Source: Nymphaea colorata
Lineage: Eukaryota; Streptophyta; Magnoliopsida; Nymphaeales; Nymphaeaceae
Direction of reading: 5' to 3'
DNA: 64,000 bases
Assembly (NCBI RefSeq): GCF_008831285.2
Contig: NC_045145.1
Span: forward strand, 13,780,040 to 13,844,039
Positions 36,146-46,517 of the stretch are shown in pieces. The notes under the pieces are model-generated. The model worked only from the letters and a program-made list of their open reading frames with translations. It ran no database searches and was not told the origin of the DNA. The first letter of the stretch is position 1, and each line of letters opens with the position of its first letter. A program made the position numbers and the translations under genes.

Positions 36146-36596
36146 AAGTTCCATATAAGATATCTTGTTGATATCATAGCTAGATTAGGTTTTACATTTT
36201 TTACATTTTATTTTCATTTTTATGTATTTTATTATTTCTTTTATTTTTATTTTTCTTTTCTTTTATTTTCCTTTTCTTTTTCTTTTATTTTCTTTTCTTT
36301 TTCTTTTCTTTTATTTTTCCTTTTCTTTTTCTTTTTGTTTCCCCTTTGTTCTAGCCGTTGGGAGTTCCAACGGCTCCTTTATGAGCCGTTGGAACCTCCA
36401 ACGGCTAGAACAGCCCTCTCTTCCTTCTCTCCTTCACTCTAATTGGTTATATATATTCTTGGGCTGCCTCTTGTACAAAGTATGCTGTTTTACACAGCCA
36501 TTTGACATTCATTCAATAAGATTGATATATTTCAAGTGGCCTTAGTGCCTTTTTCTATCATATTCTTCTTTAGTGACTATTATAGTCACATTTATA
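36146..36596 (+). repeat. Left LTR of the copia element
   Basis: It matches the right LTR from ATAAGATATC (36155) to TTTATA (36596). Order: a CTTTT-rich stretch (36235-36340), a nested palindrome with four MSA motifs (36347-36412), ATTGG (inverted CCAAT, 36442-36446), TATATATAT (36448-36456), and GTGACTATTATAGTCAC (36573-36589), a perfect inverted repeat near the 3' end. Transcription should start near 36480. Confidence 0.9.
36347..36412 (+). promoter_or_regulatory. Cluster of four mitosis-specific activator (MSA) motifs in a nested palindrome, left LTR
   Basis: The plant MSA consensus is YCYAACGGYYA. The cluster has CCCAACGGCTA (minus, 36352-36362), TCCAACGGCTC (plus, 36366-36376), TCCAACGGCTC (minus, 36383-36393) and TCCAACGGCTA (plus, 36397-36407). 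The two outer sites fit 11 of 11 and the inner two 10 of 11. The cluster ends about 40 bp upstream of the TATA box. The whole 66 nt folds as a 30-bp stem with two mismatches and a 6-nt loop (CTTTAT), and each arm is itself a palindrome. MSA sites bind three-repeat MYB (MYB3R) proteins that drive G2/M genes. Function here is inferred. Confidence 0.75.
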
Positions 36597-36610
36597 TGGT
36601 ATCAGAGCCA
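36597..36610 (+). other. Primer binding site (initiator tRNA-Met)
   Basis: TGGTATCAGAGCCA is complementary to the 3' end of plant initiator methionine tRNA and lies directly against the LTR. Confidence 0.9.
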
Positions 36611-36818
36611 TTGGGCTGCATGTTGGAAAGCTTTTATAAGCTGTTTTTTTGCTGTTTATGCTACTGGACTGTTGAAGAAAATTTTCAGACGAGGCCATTG
36701 TTGCTGATCAACATTTCTTGAAGACCTTATTATTGCTGCTCACCAACTGTTTGGTGAAATTTCTAGGAGGACTTCCTCTTTGTTTCTCTTGGAGATTGTT
36801 ACTTAAAATCTTGCTCTT

Positions 36819-39800
36819 ATGGAGGACTCCAAAGTCTTGATCGAAGGAGGAAGTTATCATGCTCCGTACAAGTTTGATGGAACCAACTACACTCTATGGG
36901 CAAAATGCTTGGAGATGCATATCAAAGGGAAATATTTATGGGGTTTCATAAGAGGTACGTCTACCCCTCCTTCTCTCAAGTTGACCAAAATTGAAAATGG
37001 AGTTGAGAAAGACTTGAATGTAGAAGAGAGAAAAAATGCCATGGATGAATACTATAAAAAATTAGATGATTGGGAGGCCAAAAACTCTAGAATTAAAGAA
37101 TGGATTTACGGAAGTATAGAACCTAGAATTGCCCAAAATCTCATGTATTATGAAAGAGCAAGTGAAGTTTGGGAATATCTCAAGGGAATGTTTACCCAAA
37201 AAGATATGGCCCGTAAATATCTCTTGATTCAAAAAGCCCAAAGTATCAAGCAAGGTGAGAATAATGTTAGAGATTATTTTATGGAAATCTCTAGTGTATG
37301 GAATGAGTTAGATCAACTTACTCCCAAACTAGGATTAGATTGTAAATGTCATGAGATTAGAAGTGAAGAAATCGATGAATTTAAGTTTTTTCAATTTCTT
37401 CAAGGTCTACGACCCGAATTTGAACAAATTAGGTCAGCCCTACTTTCTTTAGCCTCTCCTCCACCCATTCATGAACTTCTTACGAAGTTAAGCGGTGAAG
37501 AAACTAGAATGAAATTATCCAAAGAATTAGATAGTGTTCTTATTTCCAAACAAGAAGAAAAAGTTTTAGCCGCCTCTAGACCCGGGAACAACATCAAATC
37601 TTTTAGACCTCCTCACTTTAAAAATCAAAATAGAGGGGAATTTAAGGTTGTTTGCCACTTTTGTCATGAACCGGGTCACATTAAACCTAGTTGTCCAAAG
37701 TTGAATAACAATGAAGGACAACCACAAAACTATGGAGGAAATCTTTTCAAAGGAGGAGCTTCATATCCTCAAGGAGGGCAACACAACCGTGGAAGTGGAA
37801 CTTCATATTCACAAGGTGGGCAATACAATAATAGACAATTTGACCAAAGGAGGGTTGCAAATGTTGCAAATGAAGGATGTGATCTCTCTTCAATCTCCAC
37901 AACGTTGAATCAAATCATGTCGGTGCTTCAACCTATGATCAAAGAGTCGAATCCCGGAGCACTAGCAACAACGGCATCTACCTCCAACACTCCCGGTATG
38001 TTTTCTTGGCTTTTAGATTCCGGTGCATCTTTTCATATGACACCAAATATATTATCTTTGACCAATTTTGAACAAGCAAGAAAAGAATCTAATGTAGTTA
38101 CTGCCGATGGAACATCTTTGAATGTTAAAGGGATCGGGGATTTTGAAAAAGAATTTGGAAAACAAAAGTTCTTTGTTCCAAAAGTTAGTTATGTCCCTAG
38201 ACTTAATCTTAACTTACTTTCTGTATCTCAAATTTCAGATCTTGGTTTTGACATCGTTTTCTCATCAAATAAATGTTTGGTGCAGGATCACCAAACCGGG
38301 AGATTGATTGGGGAAGGTTTTAGAAAAGGGGACCTTTACTACATGGACAATTTATGCATCCCCAAGGAAAAGTTTTGTCACTATGTGAAAAATGTGGACA
38401 TTAATGTTTGGCATCAAAGATTAGGTCATCCAAACATTAGAAAATTGTCTATGATGAGTCCTACCAAGGACGTTTGTATTGAGAATTTCAAATGTAATGA
38501 TTGTATACATGGAAAAATGAAATCCTTATCTTTTGGACAAAGAAGCTTCTTTTCCTCTTTTCCCTTTGAACTTGTTCATTCCGATGTGTGGGGACCCTCT
38601 CCTATCATGTCAAAAGGAGGGCTATCATATTATGTGATATTTGTTGATGATTTCACTAGATATTGTTGGATATATTTCTTAAGATACAAATCTGAGGTTT
38701 TTGAGATGTTCAAAAATTTTCACAACTTAGTACAAACACAGTTTAATGCTAAATTAAAAATCCTAAGGACTGATTCTGGAGGCGAATACATTTCAAATGA
38801 GTTCAAAAGATATTTAGAAAACTATGGAATAGTCCATCAAAAATCTTGTCCAAGAACACCTCAACAAAATGGACTTTCTGAAAGAAAACATATGCACATA
38901 GTTGAAACAACTAGAACTCTTCTTATTGCCAAAAATGTGCCTAAAAACTTTTGGGCCGAAACAACCCTAGCATCTGTATATCTCATCAATAGAATGCCTT
39001 CAAAAGCTTTAAATAATACAACCCCTTTTGAAAAATTATTCAAATATGAACCTGATTTGAAAAGGCTTCGTGTTTTTTGTTGCAAATGTTTTGTTCTTAA
39101 TGACAAGGCTGATAAACTAAGTTCAAAGGTTATTGAGTGTGTTTTTATTGGTTATTCTGAAACACAAAAAGGCTACAAATGTTATGATCCAGTCAAAGAC
39201 AAGATCATAGTTTCAAGAAATGTAAAGTTTTGTGAAGACGAAAATGGATTCAAAATTTGTGAAAAATCACAACACAACAATGATTATTCATTTTTATTTA
39301 AGTATCTCTCTCAATGTGATGATGAAATGCATGATGTTGATGATAGTAACACTGATGATAACGATAACGTAGTAGCCAAGGATATAATCACATATTATAG
39401 AAGAAACCGGCAACAAGATGTTGATGAAGGAGAACATCATGAGACTATTGATCTCCAACCAACTCCACAAAGTGAAGAAAACCTTAGAAGATCTATTAGA
39501 AATGTAAGACAACCCAATAGGTTTGTGTCATATGAAACTTTCACTCCAACTCATAGAGTTAGAATTAATGTCATTCACTCTCACTTTGAACCTTCTACTT
39601 TTAATGAAGCCTCTAAATATATTGAATGGAAGAATGCCATGATAGAAGAATTAGATGCCTTGAGAAAAGCCCAAACTTGGGAAATACAAGACCTACCTAT
39701 AGGAAAAAAAGACTATTGGATGCAAGTGGGTTTACAAGGTGAAGACTAGAAGTGACGGATCTTTAGAAAGATATAAAGCCAGACTTGTTGCCAAAGGTTA

Positions 39801-41110
39801 CGCTCAAGAATATGGTATTGACTATGAGGAAACCTTTGCTCTTGTAGCTAGAATGACTACTGTTAGGACCCTTATTGCTTTAGCATCTATTAAAAACTGG
39901 AATATCTACCAAATGGACGTTAAAAATGCATTTTTAAATGGAGATCTTATGGAAGAAGTTTACATGGAAGTACCACCAGGGTTGTCAGTTCCTCAAGGAA
40001 AAGTTCTTATACTTAATAAGGCTCTTTATGGCTTCAAACAAGCTCCTAAAGCTTGGTTTGACCGTTTCTACTCTGTTATTTCTGATTATGGATTTCATTC
40101 ATGTTTAACTGACACTGCCTTGTTTGTTAAGAATACTAATGCAGGTATCATAATCCTCCTACTGTATGTTGATGACATGATCATTACAGGTAGTGATAAG
40201 GAAGGTATTAGAGAATGTAAAAAATTGTTACAAAGAACTTTTGAAATGAAAGATTTAGGTTTTCTAACGTATTTCTTGGGTATTGAGGTTGCATATTATA
40301 CTAGAGGATATTTTTTTATCACAAACTAAGTTTGCTGCAGAGATCATTGCTAAATCAGGCATAACAGATGATAAGGTCATAGAAACTCCTGAAGCAGTAG
40401 GAAACAAAATGAAGATTGATGATTGAGTTCCACTTACAAATCCCACTCCTTACCGACAACTTGTGGGTTCCTTAATGTATCTTAGCATCACTCGGCCTGA
40501 CATTACTCATGCAGTTCATACTGTGATTTCATTCCAACATGCTCCATCAACCGTTCATATGGGAGCTGTTCTTCGTATCATTAGATATATCAAGGGAACA
40601 ATAAATAAGGGAGTATTTATGTCTTCCTCTTCCCCTTTAAACTTGATTGCTTATACTGATGCTGATTGGGGAGGAGATCCAAATGATAGACACTCAACTA
40701 CTGGTTTTTGTGTTTTTTTAGGAGAATCACTCATCTCATGGAAGTGCAAGAAACAACAGAAAGTCTCTCTATCCTCTACTGAAGCTGAATATCGAGCCAT
40801 GGCTTCTACAACTATGGAAATTGTGTGGCTTCGTCAAATGCTTCTTGATATGGGAACAAGAATAGAAGAACCTACTGATTTGTGCTGCGATAACAAGAGT
40901 TCTATCTACATTGCCAAGAATCAAACATTTCATGAACGAACAAAGCATATAGAGATGGATTGTCACTATGTTCGTGAAGAATTTTTGAACAAGACAATCA
41001 AACTTCCATATGTCTCCTCCGAGTTCCAGTTGGCTGATTTCTTCACGAAGCCTCTATGTTCTCCCAGATTCAACTTTCTTTTAGATAAACTTTCGGTGTT
41101 AGCACCGTAA
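36819..41110 (+). pseudogene. Copia gag-pol polyprotein, interrupted in reverse transcriptase
   Basis: The first frame (36819-39749, 976 codons) carries a UBN2-type gag (YKFDGTNYTLWAKCLEMHI near residue 17), a CCHC zinc knuckle near residue 281, the aspartic protease LLDSGAS near residue 398, the integrase HHCC region (WHQRLGHPN near 531), and the DDE core with SDVWGP, TDSGGEY and an ERK-type glutamate. Reverse transcriptase then continues in another frame (39739-40329, with YVDD near 40170). Connection and RNase H follow after a second break (40463-41110, with YTDADWGG and STEAEYRA). Breaks: an extra A in an A7 run near 39709, an extra T in a T7 run near 40311, and a TGA stop at about 40423. 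The product cannot be made as one chain, so this copy is non-autonomous. Confidence 0.9.
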
Positions 41111-41114
41111 GTTT

Positions 41115-41123
41115 AAGGGGGGG
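41115..41123 (+). other. Polypurine tract
   Basis: AAGGGGGGG directly before the TGTTAGG start of the right LTR; it would prime plus-strand synthesis. Confidence 0.9.
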
Positions 41124-41578
41124 TGTTAGGAAATAAGATATCTTGTTGATATCATAGCTAGATTAGGTTTTACATTTTTTACATTTTATTTTCATTTTTA
41201 TGTATTTTATTATTTCTTTTATTTTTCTTTTTCTTTTCTTTTATTTTCCTTTTCTTTTTCTTTTCTTTTCTTTTCTTTTTCTTTTCTTTTATTTTTCCTT
41301 TTCTTTTTCTTTTTGTTTCCCCTTTGTTCTAGCCGTTGGGAGTTCCAACGGCTCCTTTATGAGCCGTTGGAACCTCCAACGGCTAGAACAGCCCTCTCTT
41401 CCTTCTCTCCTTCACTCTAATTGGTTATATATATTCTTGGGCTGCCTCTAGTACAAAGTATGCTGTTTTACACAGCCATCCATTTGACATTCATTCAATA
41501 AGATTGATATATTTCAAGTGGCCTTAGTGCCTTTTTCTATCATATTCTTCTTTAGTGACTATTATAGTCACATTTATA
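41124..41578 (+). repeat. Right LTR of the copia element
   Basis: It starts TGTTAGGAAATAAG and ends TTTATA. It carries the same MSA palindrome (41325-41390), CCAAT and TATA (41426-41434) as the left LTR. Compared with the left copy it has a 4-bp CCAT insertion near 41478, one T-to-A change, and small CTTTT length changes. Its promoter points into the downstream intergenic region. Confidence 0.9.
41325..41390 (+). promoter_or_regulatory. MSA palindrome, right LTR copy
   Basis: All 66 bases match the left LTR cluster, including the four MSA motifs and the 6-nt loop. Here it could drive read-out transcription into flanking DNA. Confidence 0.75.
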
Positions 41579-44500
41579 GTCTCTTCCTAATAACTTTGCG
41601 ATTTTTTGTTTTAAAACAGTTGATGGCACAAATCTTTCTAATACTGGTAACTGAACTCTGTAGAACATAATTACTTTTGCTCTTTTCTTATTCTTTTTCA
41701 CCTTTTGATTTACTCAATAAATTTTGGTGACCTTAGTTCTGTTGATTTTGCCTTAATTGTCCGAATTATAAGATATTACGATGAATATGGAATTTGTTGA
41801 TCAAAGAGCTTAATAAACCCTCAGTTTGGATCGAATTAGGCGTGAAATGGATTGGATATCAAGTTTTTCCATAGTATTTATGGAAATAATTAAACCTTAA
41901 TTTGATCATTCCAACATACGCATTTCTCTTGAACGTAATACTTGGGTAGAAAGGAATTTTAATTTCCTCTTCTTAAGGTGGATATGTTACTCCGTGTTTT
42001 GAAAAACGGATGGGGAAAACACGAGTTCAACTTGTCCGTGTTCGTATATATACACAACCATCCAGGTAACAACTGAAAATGTTTTACATGATAAAATTAT
42101 TGTAAAGCGGCAACAAGGGAATAAGTATCATGTATATGTGTAACTCCATGTTTGAAAATAATGTTTCCGTTCCGTGTCTGTCTGTGTATATATATCTATA
42201 TGTAACACTTACTGAGATTCACTGCAGGAGCAGGACAACTTAGGCGGTCTTTAATTTTTATTTTCTGGATATATATAGGAAAGAAGGAGTTTGACTGCTC
42301 CTAACAGACAGCATGTCTGATTAAGTAGATTGAGCTAAAAGCAGAGCCATTCTGTCGTCGTTTGAATTGGCGAAAAAGCATTCATCGTTCACTATATTTT
42401 GTCATCTGAAAGCAATGGACAAAAATTAGCGGAAAGGAAGAGCCTTAGAGAAATTGGTTGGAACACATAAAGATGGTTCAGTTCGATATGTTCTTCCAAA
42501 ACCATGGAATTAAAAGCAGCTCCGTTTTTTCTTCTCTATTTGCTTTTCCTATATCGTTTCAAATAACTATTTTTGTGAGGTTAACCTCTGAATACCGAGC
42601 CTCATGACGAGGACTTCATCGTAAAAGGAAAGTTCAGACGACAGAAATGCAAAGATCAATTCAGATCCATAAACTCAAAAGCCTTCACTTTCCTCTCTAA
42701 GAAGTTACGTATCCTTGGTTCCTTATAATTAATCACAACAACAAGCTGAACTTTTCACTTCCCTAGAATGTCCATTACTTTAACTCTTTGAGTGAATAGC
42801 TAATATGATATATCATGTCACCAAAAGATTATTTTGTTAATTAAGTTCTCTAAGCTGTACATATATTTTGGTTGACGAGTATGGCCCGAGAGGATGTCGA
42901 CCTAGGTTTATGAAAATAATGTCTGTAACCCATTTGTCCAGAACAGATGATGAGATTCAGAGGCCACGAACGGCCAGAAGGCGAAAGGTTTCTCAAACCT
43001 TGTAAACAAGCATCTAAAAAATACAAGTCAATTTTCTAACCCACCTGTGCAGGATTCCAAAAAGCAGAGTCATGAAGCAGAAAACTTTATGTACTTCGAA
43101 AGCAGGAAAGCCAAAAATTGTGGGAAAGGAAGCAGATTAATTTCCTGATAACTATAGTTACCTTCTAGATGAGATACTGGCTGCTGCCTTTGTTGTAGAT
43201 CCAGAGAACAATCTAAAAAACCTAAAAAAAGTTGGAGGGTATGGTAGATCATCATATTGTCAATTGGTGGATCACCGTTCACGTTATTATGTCATCGCCT
43301 TAGCAAACTCTGTTCCTGGGGGTGCAATCACATCGTATGAGCTTGGATATTTTTCGTTCAAGTCTCCGGAGGCTGTGATATGAGATCATTGCTTCCTGTT
43401 CAGATCTGCACCACACAGTTGGATATTCCTGTTTTTGAACACAGAAAGAAAGCAGATTCTTCACACGCAGGGTGAGACGAGATACCAATGAGCCGATCGA
43501 GACTGAGAAGTACTAGCTAGATAGATCAAATGATCTGCCAAATCGCCATCATCAATCACGCGTTTGGTGCAGGGAGATCATCATTTTGCGTCCTGCTGAC
43601 TGCCAAGAGCATGACTAGATGCAGTGTTACCCAAGGCCCTGGCCAAAATTATTGTTGGAACAGGATCGGAGGTTCGTATTATTCCACGCTCAGTACTAGC
43701 CAACATGTTGGCTCCAAACCAGGGTCCACTTGACATGGAGTCCGATTTGTTATGTTGGGCCAAATGGGTCCCCCCCCCCCCTCTCCACACACACACACAC
43801 ATATATAACATCAAGGACAATTCAATCACATTATTGTTTCCAATGCATCTAGTTTGATGAACATGGATAACAAACACGAGTCCAAAATTCTCTCGGGCCC
43901 CAAAAACACGAAAGAGGCGGTGCTCGATCGTGAGCCCCATGAGGCCAGCTGGTCAGTACAATTTAAGCGAATGAAAAGATTCCTCTAATTATTGTTGTCT
44001 AATCAACCTCCTTTACTATTACCATAGGCCATCTAGTTATTATTTTGCCTAATTATCCTCCTTCACCTAAAATCACTAAGTTCTTGAGTTGAATTTAAAA
44101 TAACTCAAGTGCATAATGAAATAATGATACGTGTCCAGCACACGATCTCGCTCTCTTAAACAAATGTATATTGAATTTGTACGTTTTGTCGAATGTACTG
44201 ATCATAGCAATCAATACGCCTACATTTCAAAACCAAACTAAGGAAGACGATGCATGTGATTTACCAGACGCTATCAGGTATACTTGTTCATATTTTCTTC
44301 TGTGTTCTTTGATATAGAGGGGTTTACATATGTAATAGTTAAGCCAAATATTAATTAGGCAGGCTTTGTATAGGTACATGGTAATCTGAAAATGTTTTCT
44401 TCTGATTGATTCATTGGATGAGGCCACATTAATGGGGCTACAACTATGTTGGAAATCAACTGTTCACTTACCAATTACTGATGATTCAAATCAAATTAAG

Positions 44501-46474
44501 TTTAATACTTAATAATAGGAATGTAATTTAATAGAATGCTTTTAGCTTTTTCTTATCTAAAGGCCGAGAGCTCCTCCTACGACCTGTTGATCACTGTATG
44601 GTGGTCAATGTAATATTATTGTTCTTCTTAATCCTTCTCCTTATTCAAACCAAATGTTCCTTATTTTTAATGATATATCATAAGAAGGAAGACAAAGGTG
44701 ATGGAAGTGAGGATGACGACCAAGGTAATGAAAGTGAGATTAACGACGAAGGAGATCAGAGGATTGATGCCTTCCTTGTGAAGTAGGCCCCAGACTATCT
44801 GAGACGTAGGACCCAAATTTTCTTGAGATATTCCTGAACCGATAAGAAGAATGGATACCTGTAGCATCCCGATTCTAGGACTGCTCCAAGTATCAGATTC
44901 TTGTCAGATGCTGCCGTTTCCGCCTAAACCTTGCAGGAATACAGCCAAAGGAAGGACTCAGCAAACAGCTAGTGCAGCCACCAACACTCCACATGATGAA
45001 GAAGCTGCTGCTCTACTCTACCCATGTTTGTATGCATGCATGAAGAAAAGGGATTAGCCTTTTTACCTTGTAAGGAGGGAGACAACCCAACCCAACCCTT
45101 TCACTCGTTTCATGTCATCTTCGACTTCGCATTAATTAGCTCATCTTCTTACTAATTGTGCACTTACACATATACACATACGCGTTAATTCGTCCACTGC
45201 TGCTTGTTATTAAGGTAAGTTGGTTTTGTGCTCCAAATGGGCCAACTTCAGGCCAACAGAAAAAAGAAAAGAAAAGATCCATCGTCGTTGATTGGGGACA
45301 AAAGACATCAGACCTTTGAAGTCGACAGAAAGCAAACCTGTGTAACATGCACTTTTTCATCCTTTGTGTTGGTTGCCCTCCTTTTCTCTCATTCAATTCG
45401 AGTGGAAGGCTTATGTTTATAAGCTTGATCTGCCTTTTGTTTTGTAAGGGCGAAGAAAAAAGAATGATCGCGGTCGCAGGGATCATCTACCTTATGGCTG
45501 GACCCTAACTGCTGCTTGCAGCAGTGCTCTTACCTATCAAGAAAAAGCCAGAAGCTGTCCAAGTGCTGAACTTTGTGCCTCTTTGGACTGTTGGTGTCTT
45601 TAAGCTGACCCATCTAGCGACTTGGTCTCTAGCTTGCATAGACAGCCCATAGAGACGCCGCTGTGTGTGTGCGCAGAGTGGATTCTTTAGGTTTTCCCCT
45701 CCATGTGGGCAAGCGACAAACAAACATGAAAAGTTGGCAGCGTGGGGGACGAGAGAAAAGGTGGCAGCGTGTGCGTAGAAGTTGCAAGGTTTTTCTGTGT
45801 CCAACATAGGGCCACGTTACAAATTGGCAGAGACTTTGTGTCTTTGTGCGGATCAAGAGATCAGTGAACGGCGTCACGCCAACCATATGGTGCGAAAATT
45901 TTGTCCAATCCTATAACACGAGACCCAGATTTTGTGGTGATGAAGATGTTGCAGATAAAATGCCAGAGACGACGGAGCTCTGCTGGGTTAATGTTAAAAC
46001 TGGGCAGTGCAGGTCTGGGACTGGGACCAGGATCAGTTGTGCGCCATCTCCAGATTACATCCCCACCTGACCGGGTTGGGCCGAGGGTTGACAACTGGGA
46101 CCAGCGCCTTGCTTCTTTTTTCTTTTCTTACGGTAAATAAGTTTGATCGCTTTTTAGAGTTGCGATTATAAAACTGGAACCGTAAAGTTTTCGCCAATTG
46201 ATCCTTAATTTCCCCCAAAACTAATTCGCTTGATTATGGGCAGGGCGGTTGCTGTGTCGAGGAGAACAGAAGCACCAAAGATGAAGCATTGGTTGGTTGC
46301 TGGACTGTTGGTTGAATCCAAAAGCATGTTGCGCCTGAGGGGATCACCATAGTCTCCGCCATGCTATCGCCCATCGCCACATGGCGACCAGATTTTGGGT
46401 CCACTACTACCGATTCTTATATATACAATATATATATATACATATACTTTTGTACACACACACACACTGAGAGA

Positions 46475-46480
<6 letters not shown>

Positions 46481-46514
<34 letters not shown>
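46481..46514. repeat. AG microsatellite
   Basis: Seventeen AG units, preceded by short AC runs. Confidence 0.95.

Positions 46515-46517
<3 letters not shown>

Larger units (their letters stand above)
36146..41578 (+). mobile_element. Ty1/copia LTR retrotransposon, almost identical LTRs, defective pol
   Basis: The element is about 5.4 kb with two LTRs of about 445-455 bp, an initiator-tRNA-Met primer binding site directly after the left LTR (36597-36610), a gag-pol reading frame from 36819, and a polypurine tract (41115-41123) directly before the right LTR. Domain order is gag, protease, integrase, reverse transcriptase, RNase H, which defines Ty1/copia rather than gypsy. The LTRs differ by only a few substitutions plus small length changes, so insertion is recent. 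No clear 5-bp target duplication was found, and the left terminus differs from the right one over its first nine bases. Confidence 0.93.

Noticed and set aside
36222..36545. ORFs of Phe/Ser/Leu-rich sequence in the LTRs and CT runs (also 3039-3590, 516-941, 46361-46543)
   Set aside because: They are translations of CTTTT or CT microsatellites, or shadows of the coiled-coil coding region on the other strand.
39700..39750. Programmed frameshift between two pol frames of the copia element
   Set aside because: The break lies inside reverse transcriptase, not at a gag-pol border. A second similar homopolymer break and a stop follow, so simple indels or assembly errors fit better.
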